Made by a program: the position numbers and the translations under genes
Shown: positions 51,634-61,547 of the stretch, in pieces
How positions within the stretch are numbered: the first letter of the stretch is position 1
How the letters are laid out: every line of letters begins with the position of its first letter
Assembly: GCA_963837285.1 (NCBI GenBank)
Contig: CAWIMS010000001.1
Span: forward strand, 248,001-312,000
From: Planosporangium sp963837285
GTDB taxonomy: Bacteria > Actinomycetota > Actinomycetes > Mycobacteriales > Micromonosporaceae
Length of the DNA stretch: 64,000 bases
Direction: 5' to 3'
Notes under the pieces: generated by a model
What the model was told of the DNA's origin: nothing
The model's database searches: none
The model's input: the letters and a program-made list of their open reading frames with translations, nothing else

Positions 51634-53370
51634 ATGACCGCGCAGGCCCGCCTCCTCGGTGGGAGGTATCAGGTCGGCGAGCTCCTCGGCTACGGCGGTA
51701 TGGCCGAGGTGCATCGGGGCCGTGACCTCCGGCTGGGCCGGGACGTCGCGATCAAGACGCTACGTTCTGATCTCGCCCGCGACGCCACGTTCCAGATGCG
51801 CTTCCGGCGGGAAGCGCAGAACGCGGCCGCGCTCAACCACCCCGCGATCGTCGCCGTCTACGACACCGGCGAGGAGCACGGGCCGAGCGGCGAAGAGCTG
51901 CCGTACATCGTCATGGAGTTCGTCAACGGCCGCACCCTCAAAGAGGTGCTGACCGCCGAGGGCCCGTTGATGCCCCGGCGCGCGTTGGAGATCACCGCGG
52001 ACATCTGCTCGGCGCTCGAATTCAGCCACCGGCACGGGATCATCCACCGCGACATCAAGCCCGGCAACGTGATGCTCACCCAGACCGGCCAGGTCAAGGT
52101 CATGGACTTCGGCATCGCCCGGGCGCTGGCCAGCGGGGCCAGCACGATGACGCAGACCTCCGCGGTGATCGGCACCGCCCAGTACCTGTCACCCGAGCAG
52201 GCCCGGGGCGAGGCCGTCGATGCGCGCAGCGACGTGTACGCGACCGGCTGTGTGATCTACGAGCTGCTCTGCGGGCACCCGCCCTTTGTCGGCGACAACC
52301 CGGTCAGCGTGGCCTACCAGCATGTCCGGGAAGATCCGCGACCGCCGAGCGAGAGCAACCGGGACGTCACCCCGCCGATCGACGCGATCGTGCTCAAGGC
52401 GCTGGCGAAGAACCCGGCCAACCGGTACCAGAGTGCCGGCGAGATGCGCGCCGACCTGCTCCGCGCCGCCGCCGGCCGGCCGGTGCTGGCCACGCCGATC
52501 ATGCGCGAGGACGAGCGCACCGCCATGATCGCGGCGCCGACGATGGTCCGCAACGGCGCACCGACCCGCCCGACGGCCCGGGTCGCGCCGCCACCGCAGC
52601 GCAAGAACAACGCGTGGGTGGCGGTCGCGCTCACCCTGCTCGGCGTCCTCGCCGTCGCCGCGCTCGGCATCGGGCTCTACGTCGCCAACCACAACAAGAC
52701 CCAGGTGCCGGTGCCGGACCTGAAGGGGCAGACCAGCGACGAGGCGAGCCGGCTGCTCAACCAGGCGAAGCTGAAGCCGAGCCCGACCCAGTTCAACGAC
52801 CCCACCTGCCAGCAGAACACGGTCACCGACCAGGACCCGGCGGCCAACACCAAGGTCGACGAGGGCACCACCGTCTCGTACAAGATCTGTCTCGGCCCGG
52901 GCCAGACCACGGTGCCGCAGCTGATCGGCCTGAACCGCACCGCCGCCGAGCAGGCGCTCGCGGCCAACCACCTGGTCGGCAAGTTCACCGACGTCAACAG
53001 CGACCAACCCGCCGGCAACGTGGTGGACTCCGATCCCAAGCCGGGCACGCCGCTCAAAGAGAACAGCACGGTCACCGTCAGCATCTCCAAGGGCAACCAG
53101 AAGAAGGTCCCGCCGGTCGTCGGCTCGCGCGAAGCCGACGCGAAGGCGGCGATCGCCGCGGCCGGCTTCAAGGTCAACGTGATCTCTCAGGACACCACCG
53201 ATTCCACCCAGGTCGGCAAGGTGATCAACCAGGACCCGGACGGTGGCACGGTCGCCGACCCGGCCAAGACGACGGTGAACATCTTCGTCGGCCGGTCGTC
53301 CCAGCCGACCTCGCAGCCCACGACACCCAGCCCGACCCCATCGGCGCCGGCAACCAAGCCCGGCGGGTGA
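51634..53370 (+). CDS. pknB: PASTA serine/threonine protein kinase PknB
   Basis: This 578-residue kinase has LLGYGGMAEVHRGRDLRLGR, VAIKTL, IIHRDIKPGNVML, MDFGIARALASGAS and QYLSPEQARGE in the kinase domain (residues 1 to about 275). A basic juxtamembrane segment and membrane helix (VAVALTLLGVLAVAALGIGL) lead to three external PASTA domains starting at VPVPDLKGQTSDEA, TVPQLIGLNRTAAEQAL and VPPVVGSREADAKAAI. The Pro/Thr-rich C-terminus is disordered. Mycobacterial PknB has four PASTA domains, so this version has one fewer. It senses muropeptides and phosphorylates FhaA, FhaB and cell-wall enzymes. ATG 51634 follows AAGGACG. Confidence 0.95.
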   Translation: MTAQARLLGGRYQVGELLGYGGMAEVHRGRDLRLGRDVAIKTLRSDLARDATFQMRFRREAQNAAALNHPAIVAVYDTGEEHGPSGEELPYIVMEFVNGRTLKEVLTAEGPLMPRRALEITADICSALEFSHRHGIIHRDIKPGNVMLTQTGQVKVMDFGIARALASGASTMTQTSAVIGTAQYLSPEQARGEAVDARSDVYATGCVIYELLCGHPPFVGDNPVSVAYQHVREDPRPPSESNRDVTPPIDAIVLKALAKNPANRYQSAGEMRADLLRAAAGRPVLATPIMREDERTAMIAAPTMVRNGAPTRPTARVAPPPQRKNNAWVAVALTLLGVLAVAALGIGLYVANHNKTQVPVPDLKGQTSDEASRLLNQAKLKPSPTQFNDPTCQQNTVTDQDPAANTKVDEGTTVSYKICLGPGQTTVPQLIGLNRTAAEQALAANHLVGKFTDVNSDQPAGNVVDSDPKPGTPLKENSTVTVSISKGNQKKVPPVVGSREADAKAAIAAAGFKVNVISQDTTDSTQVGKVINQDPDGGTVADPAKTTVNIFVGRSSQPTSQPTTPSPTPSAPATKPGG

Positions 53371-53379
53371 GCCCTGCGG

Positions 53380-54024
53380 TCAGGCGAAGGCGGCGACCCG
53401 CCTGGCCTCGACCTCCGCGGTCAGCTCCGGGGCAAGATCAAGACCTTTCGGGTACCCGCAAGCGGCGAGCCAGTTCGCGAGCATCAGGTGGCCGCCCTGG
53501 GTCAGCACCGACTCCGGGTGGAACTGCACCCCTTCGACCGGCAGTTCGCGGTGGCGCATCGCCATCACGACGCCGGATCCGGTGCGACCGGTCACCTCGA
53601 TCTCGGGCGGCAGGGTCGACTCGACGACGGCCAGCGAGTGGTACCGCGTGGCGGTGAACGGGTCGGGTAGGCCGGCCAGTACCCCGGCGCCGGCGTGGTG
53701 GACGACCGATGTCTTGCCATGCAGCAGCTCGGGCGCCCGTTCGACAGTCGCGCCGAACGCCGCCCCGATCGCCTGGTGACCCAGGCAGACCCCGAAGATG
53801 GGCAGCTTCCCCGCGTACTCCCGGATGAGCGGGATGCAGATGGCCGCGCGTTCGGGAGTGCCGGGGCCGGGGGAGAGCAGGACGCCGTCGGCCCCGACCT
53901 GGCCGACCTCGGCCAGCGGGATCTCGTCGTTGCGGCGCACCACGCATTCCACGCCGAGCTGGCCGAGGTACTGCACGAGGTTGAAGACGAAGGAGTCGTA
54001 GTTGTCGATGACGAGTACGCGCAC
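53380..54024 (-). CDS. trpG: Anthranilate synthase component II / glutamine amidotransferase TrpG
   Basis: This 214-residue class I glutamine amidotransferase supplies ammonia to anthranilate (or para-aminobenzoate) synthase. The N-terminus reads VLVIDNYDSFVFNLVQYLGQ; the nucleophile loop is IFGVCLGHQAIG with its catalytic Cys, and the His-Glu pair is in EGVQFHPESVLTQGG. It sits in the usual place beside pknB in actinobacteria, on the opposite strand. The GTG at 54024 is preferred; GTG 54033 would add three residues. The TrpG/PabA role is shared, so the name is provisional. Confidence 0.9.
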   Translation of the reverse strand: MRVLVIDNYDSFVFNLVQYLGQLGVECVVRRNDEIPLAEVGQVGADGVLLSPGPGTPERAAICIPLIREYAGKLPIFGVCLGHQAIGAAFGATVERAPELLHGKTSVVHHAGAGVLAGLPDPFTATRYHSLAVVESTLPPEIEVTGRTGSGVVMAMRHRELPVEGVQFHPESVLTQGGHLMLANWLAACGYPKGLDLAPELTAEVEARRVAAFA

Positions 54025-54029
54025 AGCGG

Positions 54030-54305
54030 TCACCTGGTGGTGGTCGGCTCGGGGTTGTTGGAGATGGTCGAGTACGGGATGACGTCGGCCGGCGGCAGGC
54101 TCGGGTCGGCGGACGGGTTCGGTGGCTGCTGCACCGAGTCGCCGCCGTCGCTGGTCACCTGGCCGTCGGTGAACGGCATGTACTGCTCGACGTTCGGGAA
54201 CACCTGGTACCAGAGCAGCGCCGCGACCCCGGCGACGATCAGCAGCGAGCCGATGACGCGCCCCGGCAGGCCGAACGGCAGATGGCGCCAGATCCACGAG
54301 TACAT
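54030..54305 (-). CDS. Small single-pass membrane protein near the sortase
   Basis: This 91-residue protein has a short cytoplasmic head (MYSWIWRHLPFGLPGRV), one membrane helix (IGSLLIVAGVAALLWYQVFP) and an external Asp/Pro-rich tail (SADPSLPPADVIPYSTISN). It is conserved at this location in Micromonosporaceae-like genomes and lies between trpG and the sortase gene on the same strand, with only a few bases between them. The function is unknown; a small accessory role in the division-site complex is speculation. Confidence 0.65.
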   Translation of the reverse strand: MYSWIWRHLPFGLPGRVIGSLLIVAGVAALLWYQVFPNVEQYMPFTDGQVTSDGGDSVQQPPNPSADPSLPPADVIPYSTISNNPEPTTTR

Positions 54306-54310
54306 CCCGC

Positions 54311-56719
54311 TCAGCCTCCCAGCACGGCCGGCCGGCCTTCGGCGCGGGTGCGGGTCTCGGTCGGGTCGAGGACGCCGTGGATGATCAGCCGCTGGTAGTT
54401 GTTGAACTTCGGGTTGCAGGTGGTCAGCGTGATCATCTGCTGGGTGGGCTTCTTTCCGGGCTGGTTCGGCACCGGGGCCACCACCTGGACCGCGTGCGGC
54501 GAGACGATCTCGGTCTGGGTCGCCTTGTACACGTACCAGTAGTCCTTGGTCTCCACGACGATGTCGTCGCCGTTGTGGATCTGGTCGAGGTCCCAGAAGA
54601 TCGCCGGGGTGCGGTGGCCGGCCACCGAGAAGTTGCCGGTCTGGCCGGGCATCGCGCTCGTCGGGTAGTGGCCCGGCGCGAACCGGATGTCGGCCGGGGT
54701 CACGCCCTGGACCACGATCCACTGTTTGTTCATGCGCGGGATGTAGAGCCGGGCGATCGCCTTCCCGTCCGGCGGCGGCAGGACGTCGGCCTTCGGCCCG
54801 GCGCTCGCGCTCGGGGCGGCGGCCGGCCCGTTCCATTCCTGGGCGAGTTGGCTGTTGAGGTCGTTCTGGTGCGCGTTGACCGCGGCCGTCTTACCCCAGA
54901 CCTCGTACGCGGCGAAGAGCAGAAGGATCATGCCCAGCGTGATACAGATCTCTCCGACGGTACGGATGACCGTACGGATCACCGACCCGACCGTGGTGCG
55001 GGTGTGCTCTGAGTACACGCTGCGGTAGCCCTCCTCGGTGCGGACCGGTCGGAGCGCCACCACCTTGACCCCGCGCGGGGCCGCGTCGTCGCCGGCCGCC
55101 TCGTCCTGTTCCGCATTCTTGTCGGCGGGAGGGGCGGCCGGGGCGGTAATGGGCATTGTTACCTCGCCCGTGGGCGGCACCGGCATCCTCGGGATGTACG
55201 CGGTGACGTCGGCGCCGTCGGGCTCGGCCGGGATCCGGGGGATGTACGCGGTCGCGTCGGCGTCCGGGCTCGCGGCGGTTGACGGGCTCGGCGGGCCTGC
55301 CGCGACGGTCGCTGGGGCGCTTGCCGGGACCGTGGCGCTGGCGCTGGCGGGGCTTGCGGCGCTGGCGCTTGCCGGGACCGTGGCGCTTGCGCTGGCGGCC
55401 ATGTCCCCGGTGGCCGCCGTGCTGGTCGCGCTCGTGGTGCCCGCCATGCTTGCGGCGCCCGCCGTGCCGGCTGCGTTTTCCCAACTGGCCACGCTCGCGG
55501 CGCCGATCGCCGGCAGAGCGAAAGCTGGCGCCTCGACCGCCGGAGCGGCACCGGCGGCGGCCACGGTTGTGCCGGCGGTGTCGTCCCAGTCGTCGTTGTC
55601 CCAGTCGTCGTCGTCCCAGTCGTCCAAGGCTTCGAAGCCGATGGTGCTCGGGATGCGGCGGGGCAGGTCGACCGGTTCCTTCGGTTCGCCGTCGGCCTGG
55701 TTGGCTGTAATCTCATCGAGCGGGACGACCGGCTCGAACCAGCCACGCCCGGACTGACCAGGCGCCTCCGATGGCGCCGGTGGCGTCACAACCGCCGGGC
55801 CGATGACCAGGTCGGGCATGGTCGGCAGCGCCGGTATGGCCGGTGCCGGCGGCGGATCAGGCTCGTCATCGGCCGGATCGACGGTCCAGGTGATCTCCGC
55901 TCCGGTCACGTCGGGCTTCCGAACGGTCTCAGCGGCAGGCGCGGCGGGTTCGGAGACCGTCAGTTCCAGCGTGACGGCGGGCTGAGGCTGGGGTTGGGCC
56001 ATCGCCGGTGTCTCGACATGCGGCTCGGCTTCATCAGCCGACTCGATCGCCGGCCCTGTCGCCGGCTCGATCGCCTCGTCACCGGTGCCGGCCAGCGCGC
56101 CGGGTGCCGCCTCGATCCAGTGCTCGACGTCCTCCGCCGGCGCGAAGCCCGGCCCCGAGCCCGGCGACCCCGACCCGGAGCCCAGCCCCGGCGAGCCCGA
56201 GCCCAGCCCCGGCGACCCGGAGCCCGGCCCCGGCGACCCGGAGCCCGGCCCCGGCGAGCCCGAGCCCAGCCCCGGCGAGTCCGACCCCGACTCCGGCGGT
56301 CGCGATCCCGGCCCCGGCGAGCCCGGCGATCCCGGCCCCGGCGATCCCGGCGATCCCGGCCCTGGCGATCCCGGCCCGGCCCCCGGCCTCGGGCGCTGCC
56401 GCAGCCGTGCCGGCGGCAGACTCCAGGGGCTCGCCGCCACAGCCTGATCGACCGGCACCGCTGCCACCGGCACCGCTGCCACCGGCGGCCCGACATCGGC
56501 AGGCTCATCCGGCTGATCGCCATTGACCGCGGGGATCACCTCGGTCGGCTGCTCGTCGGCCGAGACCCGGGCCATCGGCTCCACCGGGCCGGGAGCGACC
56601 GCGTCCGCCTCCGGCGGCTCGTCGTCGACGATCCGGGGCAGGATGGCCGTGGATACCGAGTTCTGGTCGGCGGCGCTGTGGCGCGGCCGGTGGTTGCCCG
56701 GCTGAAGGTCATTCGTCAT
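54311..56719 (-). CDS. Class E sortase with very long cytoplasmic N-terminus
   Basis: This 802-residue protein carries a C-terminal class E sortase. The membrane helix is GEICITLGMILLLFAAYEVW (about residues 596-616), and the transpeptidase core has ADIRFAPGHYPTSAMPGQTG, the catalytic His in FSVAGHRTPAIFWD, the catalytic Cys in MITLTTCNPKFNNYQRLI (near residue 767) and the adjacent Arg. The N-terminal 590 residues are cytoplasmic and low in complexity: Gly/Ser/Pro repeats of GSPGPGS type, an acidic WDDDDWDNDDWDD stretch and an Ala/Ser/Val-rich repeat zone. Class E sortases anchor surface proteins with LAXTG motifs; no such substrate is in the window. Confidence 0.9.
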   Translation of the reverse strand: MTNDLQPGNHRPRHSAADQNSVSTAILPRIVDDEPPEADAVAPGPVEPMARVSADEQPTEVIPAVNGDQPDEPADVGPPVAAVPVAAVPVDQAVAASPWSLPPARLRQRPRPGAGPGSPGPGSPGSPGPGSPGSPGPGSRPPESGSDSPGLGSGSPGPGSGSPGPGSGSPGLGSGSPGLGSGSGSPGSGPGFAPAEDVEHWIEAAPGALAGTGDEAIEPATGPAIESADEAEPHVETPAMAQPQPQPAVTLELTVSEPAAPAAETVRKPDVTGAEITWTVDPADDEPDPPPAPAIPALPTMPDLVIGPAVVTPPAPSEAPGQSGRGWFEPVVPLDEITANQADGEPKEPVDLPRRIPSTIGFEALDDWDDDDWDNDDWDDTAGTTVAAAGAAPAVEAPAFALPAIGAASVASWENAAGTAGAASMAGTTSATSTAATGDMAASASATVPASASAASPASASATVPASAPATVAAGPPSPSTAASPDADATAYIPRIPAEPDGADVTAYIPRMPVPPTGEVTMPITAPAAPPADKNAEQDEAAGDDAAPRGVKVVALRPVRTEEGYRSVYSEHTRTTVGSVIRTVIRTVGEICITLGMILLLFAAYEVWGKTAAVNAHQNDLNSQLAQEWNGPAAAPSASAGPKADVLPPPDGKAIARLYIPRMNKQWIVVQGVTPADIRFAPGHYPTSAMPGQTGNFSVAGHRTPAIFWDLDQIHNGDDIVVETKDYWYVYKATQTEIVSPHAVQVVAPVPNQPGKKPTQQMITLTTCNPKFNNYQRLIIHGVLDPTETRTRAEGRPAVLGG

Positions 56720-56729
56720 CGAGGCGACC

Positions 56730-57548
56730 TCACGAGGGGAGCTGCGCCGATCGCAGTGCCACGGATCCTTCGTAGGCCGGCACGGTGACGTCTCCCTCCA
56801 CCTTCACCTCATATCCGAGGCCGAAGTCGGTCGCCGCGTCGCGAAACGCGCGCACGCCGTCCGACGCGTCGAGCGCGTGCTGGAGCAGCATGGGATCTCC
56901 GATGGCCGTGACGACGAACGGAGGCGAGTACACCCGGCCGTCCAGGAGCAGGGTATTGCCGACACAGCGTACCGCGCTGGTCGAGATGACCCGTACTCCC
57001 ATGATCGACATAGCCTCCCCGCCACCCGCCCAGAGCGCATTGACCACTGCCTGTACATCCTGCTGATGCACAACGAGATCGTCCGGGGAGCCGGTCGGCC
57101 GGCTGCCGTCCGAGCGCCGCGGGGCATCGTTGAGCTTCACGGTCACGCCCGGGCCGTGCACCGCGACCAGCCCGGCCGGCCCCTGCTCGGCCTGCCCGCG
57201 GGTACGCTGCTCGGCCACCCGGGCATCCGAACCCGCCTCGGCGCCGGTCGCCGCCTCGATCTGCCGCCGCAGGTCGCTCGCCTGGGCCTCGGCCGTGGCC
57301 ACGTCCCGTTTGCGTTCGGTGATCAGGTTCGCCAGCTCGGGGCGGCGGTCGTTGCGCAGGTCGGTGCCGTTCGCCGTGGTCGCGGTCGTGGTGAACAGCA
57401 GGCCGGCGAACAGCAGCACCACGGGTACCAGCAGGGACCAGCCGCGCCGCCGGTCGACGCGGCGCCGGGGCAGCAGGGCCACCGCCGCGCGGCGCACTAC
57501 CCGCCCCCACGACGACGCCCCGCCTTGGCCCGCGGTGGCCTGAGTCAC
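56730..57548 (-). CDS. DUF881 family membrane-anchored protein
   Basis: This 272-residue DUF881 protein has an N-terminal membrane helix (SLLVPVVLLFAGLLFTTTAT), a coiled-coil stretch (ELANLITERKRDVATAEAQA) and a C-terminal globular domain (GLVAVHGPGVTVKLNDAPRR, DDLVVHQQDVQAVVNALWAG, GNTLLLDGRVYSPPFVVTAI). DUF881 genes in actinobacteria are found with crgA and septal genes and may have a division-related role. It lies ten bases after the sortase start on the same strand and shares an upstream space with crgA that contains repeat A6. Confidence 0.88.
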   Translation of the reverse strand: MTQATAGQGGASSWGRVVRRAAVALLPRRRVDRRRGWSLLVPVVLLFAGLLFTTTATTANGTDLRNDRRPELANLITERKRDVATAEAQASDLRRQIEAATGAEAGSDARVAEQRTRGQAEQGPAGLVAVHGPGVTVKLNDAPRRSDGSRPTGSPDDLVVHQQDVQAVVNALWAGGGEAMSIMGVRVISTSAVRCVGNTLLLDGRVYSPPFVVTAIGDPMLLQHALDASDGVRAFRDAATDFGLGYEVKVEGDVTVPAYEGSVALRSAQLPS

Positions 57549-57561
57549 AGGATCGCCCCCA

Positions 57562-57639
57562 AGATCGGCACAACTTCCCGGAAACAGTTGCCGCGAAGGG
57601 TCACGGAGGCCACGACTTCCGGCAAGTTGTGCCGATCAT
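57562..57639. repeat. Family A double-dyad repeat, copy A6
   Basis: It runs AGATCGGCACAACTTCCCGG through GTTGTGCCGATCA, with dyad centres at 57,579 and 57,621 (42 bp apart). The left dyad has GGAAACAGTT, the same variant as copy A3. Unlike the others it lies in a divergent space, between the DUF881 and crgA starts, so it cannot simply be a 3'-end terminator. Confidence 0.85.
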
Positions 57640-57798
57640 GGCGATCCTGGCGAAGCTCCGATACCTCACGTGCCCCCTTTTCCGCGCGCCGATGCCGGCT
57701 TGACTACGCTAGCGGGGAACATTATTCAGGCTCGCTCGGACCACATCGGGCCCTCGCCTGGCGTAGTGTTCGCGAGACGATCCCTCCAGGAGAGCGCC

Positions 57799-58080
57799 GT
57801 GCCCAAGTCTCAAGTACGCAAGAAGAAGGTCTACACGCCGCCAGCCGAGCTGCGGCCGCAGACCACGGCCGCATCGAAGCGGCCGAGTCCGGTGTGGGTG
57901 CCGGCCACCGCCGTGGGCCTGCTGGTGCTCGGCATCGCGTGGATGGTGGTGTTCTACCTGACGCAGGGGTTCGCCGACACACCCGCGCTCAGTTTCCTGT
58001 TCAAGATCGGATACTGGAACTTCGCCATCGGGTTCGGGTCGATGATCGCCGCGTTGGTGCTGCTCTCCAAGTGGCGTTAG
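57799..58080 (+). CDS. crgA: Cell division protein CrgA
   Basis: This 93-residue protein has a short basic cytoplasmic head (PKSQVRKKKVYTPP) and two membrane helices (WVPATAVGLLVLGIAWMVVF and FAIGFGSMIAALVLL) joined by a short external loop. This is the CrgA signature seen near pknB and DUF881 in actinobacteria. CrgA delays or coordinates septum formation by recruiting FtsZ-ring proteins. GTG 57799 follows CCAGGAGAG at good spacing. Confidence 0.9.
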   Translation: MPKSQVRKKKVYTPPAELRPQTTAASKRPSPVWVPATAVGLLVLGIAWMVVFYLTQGFADTPALSFLFKIGYWNFAIGFGSMIAALVLLSKWR

Positions 58081-58236
58081 CACGGATTACACCCATGTAG
58101 TTCTCCACAGTCTTGTCCACACGTGTGCATAAGCACCCCGGGTGGGCAGCTCGCACGGTGTGGCCGCAGTCATGTTACTTGCTGGTAACTGGCGGGCTAG
58201 GCTCCGCGGCAGGACTGGCAATCAGGAGGCCTGCGC

Positions 58237-60138
58237 ATGGGACCCGTGCAGATCGTGGCGTCGATCCTCGCCGCGGCGATCACCGCCGTGGCGATCGTGC
58301 TGCTCGCCAGAGCGGTCACCGGGATCGTCCGGGTCGTCCGGTTGGGCCAACCCGACCCGGAGCGGTTCGCCGCGAAGGGCACCCGCACCAGGACCATGCT
58401 GACCGAGACGCTCGGCCACACCCGGATGCTGAAGTGGAGCGTCGTCGGCGCCGCGCACTGGTTCGTCATGATCGCGTTCGGTGCGCTGTTCTTCACGCTG
58501 CTGGAGGCGTACGGCGAGGTCGTCGACCCGAAATTCGAGCTGCCGGTCATCGGTCGCTGGAGTGTCTACGGCCTGCTCACCGAGCTGATCGCGATCTTCG
58601 GCAGCATCGGCATCGCCGTTCTCATCGGAACCCGACTGCGCAACCGCCCCTCCCAAGCCAAGAAACCGTCCCGGTTCGCCGGCTCCACGATGTGGCAGGG
58701 GTACTTCGTCGAGTGGGTCATCGCGGCGGTGATGGTCTGCATCCTCACGATCCGCGCGTTCAAGGCCGCGGCCGGCGACTTCCCGTACCCGACCTGGGCG
58801 GCGCCCCTCTCGCACGCGCTCGGCGCGGCAGTCGGCGGCACACCGACCGGGGCCGCGCGCACGGTCCGGGTCGGCCCTCGGCGGGCTGCGGCCGCGACGC
58901 CCATCGTCAGATTGAGCCCGATCAAGCCGCTGTCACCCAAGCTGCTCGTGCTCAGCCTCCGCGACCACGCGTACGCGAAGGCCCCCTACCTTCTCGCCGG
59001 CGGTGGCAAGGACCTGACCGGCGGGGAGAAGGCCACCCAGGAGCAGCTCAGCAAGGTCAACGTGCTGGCGCTGGCCGAGGCCGAGCGCCCGCTGGTCGGC
59101 GGTGCCGAGGATGGCGGGATCATCGACCCGGACGTGCTGTGGTCGTGCACCACCTGCGGCGCCTGCGTCGAGCAGTGCCCGGTCGACATCGAGCACGTCG
59201 ACCACATCGTCGACATGCGCCGATACCAGGTGCTCATCGAGTCGAACTTCCCCAGCGAGGCCGGCGTCATGCTGCGCAACCTGGAGAACAAGGGCAATCC
59301 GTGGGGCGCCGCGCCGAACACCCGCGACGAGTGGACCAGCAACCTTGGCTTCGAGGTGCCCCGGGTCGGCTCGGACGTCGGTCCCGGTGACTTCGAGTAC
59401 CTGTTCTGGGTCGGCTGCGCCGGCGCGTTCGAGGACCGCGCGAAGAAGACCACCCGCGCGGTTGCCACGTTGCTGCACGAGGCGGGCGTCAGCTTCGCGA
59501 TCCTCGGCGAAGGCGAGACGTGTACCGGTGACCCGGCGCGCCGGATCGGTAACGAGTTCGTGTTCCAGATGCTGGCCCAGCAGAACGTGGAGACCCTGAA
59601 CGAAGCCGGGGTCAAGAAGATCGTGGCGACCTGCCCGCACTGCTTCAACACGCTCGCCAACGAGTACGGCCAGCTCGGCGGCGACTTCGAGGTCGTCCAC
59701 CACACGCAGTTGCTGGCCCACCTGGTCGAGACCGGCAAGCTGACCCCGGTGCAGCCGGTCGACGGCGGCGTCACCTACCACGACCCGTGCTACCTGGGCC
59801 GGCACAACCGGGTGTTCGAGCCGCCCCGCGAGGTGCTGGCGGCCGCCGTCGACGGGCGCGCCGTGACCGAGATGGAGCGGTTCAAGGAGCGCTCGTTCTG
59901 CTGCGGTGCCGGTGGTGCGCGGATGTGGATGGAAGAGCGCATCGGCAAGCGGATCAACGTGGAACGCGTCGAGGAGGCCCTGGGTACCGGGGCCCAGACG
60001 GTCGCGGTCGGCTGCCCGTTCTGCCTGACCATGCTCGGCGACGGGGTGACCGGCAAGAAGTCGATCGGCGAGGCGAGCACCGACGTCGAGGTCGTCGACG
60101 TGGCGACGGTACTGCTGCGCTCCCTCAAGCCGGAGTAG
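58237..60138 (+). CDS. Iron-sulfur (CCG) reductase with apparent internal loss
   Basis: This 633-residue membrane Fe-S reductase has four or fewer N-terminal membrane helices (SILAAAITAVAIVLLARAVT, MIAFGALFFTLLEAYGEV), one ferredoxin motif (WSCTTCGACVEQCPVDIEH, near residue 304) and C-terminal CCG domains (VATCPHCFNTLANEYGQLGG, TYHDPCYLGRHNRVFEP, FCCGAGGARMWMEE, VAVGCPFCLTMLGD). Known relatives carry a second 4Fe-4S motif and more helices between the membrane part and the PLSPKLLVLSLRDHAYAKAP segment. Here that stretch is replaced by about 30 unrelated residues (VGGTPTGAARTVRVGPRR). The gene is open throughout, but electron transfer would be affected. ATG 58237 is used. Confidence 0.82.
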   Translation: MGPVQIVASILAAAITAVAIVLLARAVTGIVRVVRLGQPDPERFAAKGTRTRTMLTETLGHTRMLKWSVVGAAHWFVMIAFGALFFTLLEAYGEVVDPKFELPVIGRWSVYGLLTELIAIFGSIGIAVLIGTRLRNRPSQAKKPSRFAGSTMWQGYFVEWVIAAVMVCILTIRAFKAAAGDFPYPTWAAPLSHALGAAVGGTPTGAARTVRVGPRRAAAATPIVRLSPIKPLSPKLLVLSLRDHAYAKAPYLLAGGGKDLTGGEKATQEQLSKVNVLALAEAERPLVGGAEDGGIIDPDVLWSCTTCGACVEQCPVDIEHVDHIVDMRRYQVLIESNFPSEAGVMLRNLENKGNPWGAAPNTRDEWTSNLGFEVPRVGSDVGPGDFEYLFWVGCAGAFEDRAKKTTRAVATLLHEAGVSFAILGEGETCTGDPARRIGNEFVFQMLAQQNVETLNEAGVKKIVATCPHCFNTLANEYGQLGGDFEVVHHTQLLAHLVETGKLTPVQPVDGGVTYHDPCYLGRHNRVFEPPREVLAAAVDGRAVTEMERFKERSFCCGAGGARMWMEERIGKRINVERVEEALGTGAQTVAVGCPFCLTMLGDGVTGKKSIGEASTDVEVVDVATVLLRSLKPE

Positions 60139-60235
60139 GCACGAGCCACCCACCTCGGCGTGAAAGAATCGCGCCCGAGGTGAGAGGATCATCGACCGCA
60201 CACTGCTGACGACGCTGCTGCCGCTGCTCGCATTC

Positions 60236-61539
<1,304 letters not shown>

Positions 61540-61547
<8 letters not shown>

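Noticed and set aside
56150..56420. Short direct repeats that might be a CRISPR array
   Set aside because: The repeats are contiguous, have no unique spacers, and encode the Gly/Ser/Pro repeats of the sortase N-terminus in frame.
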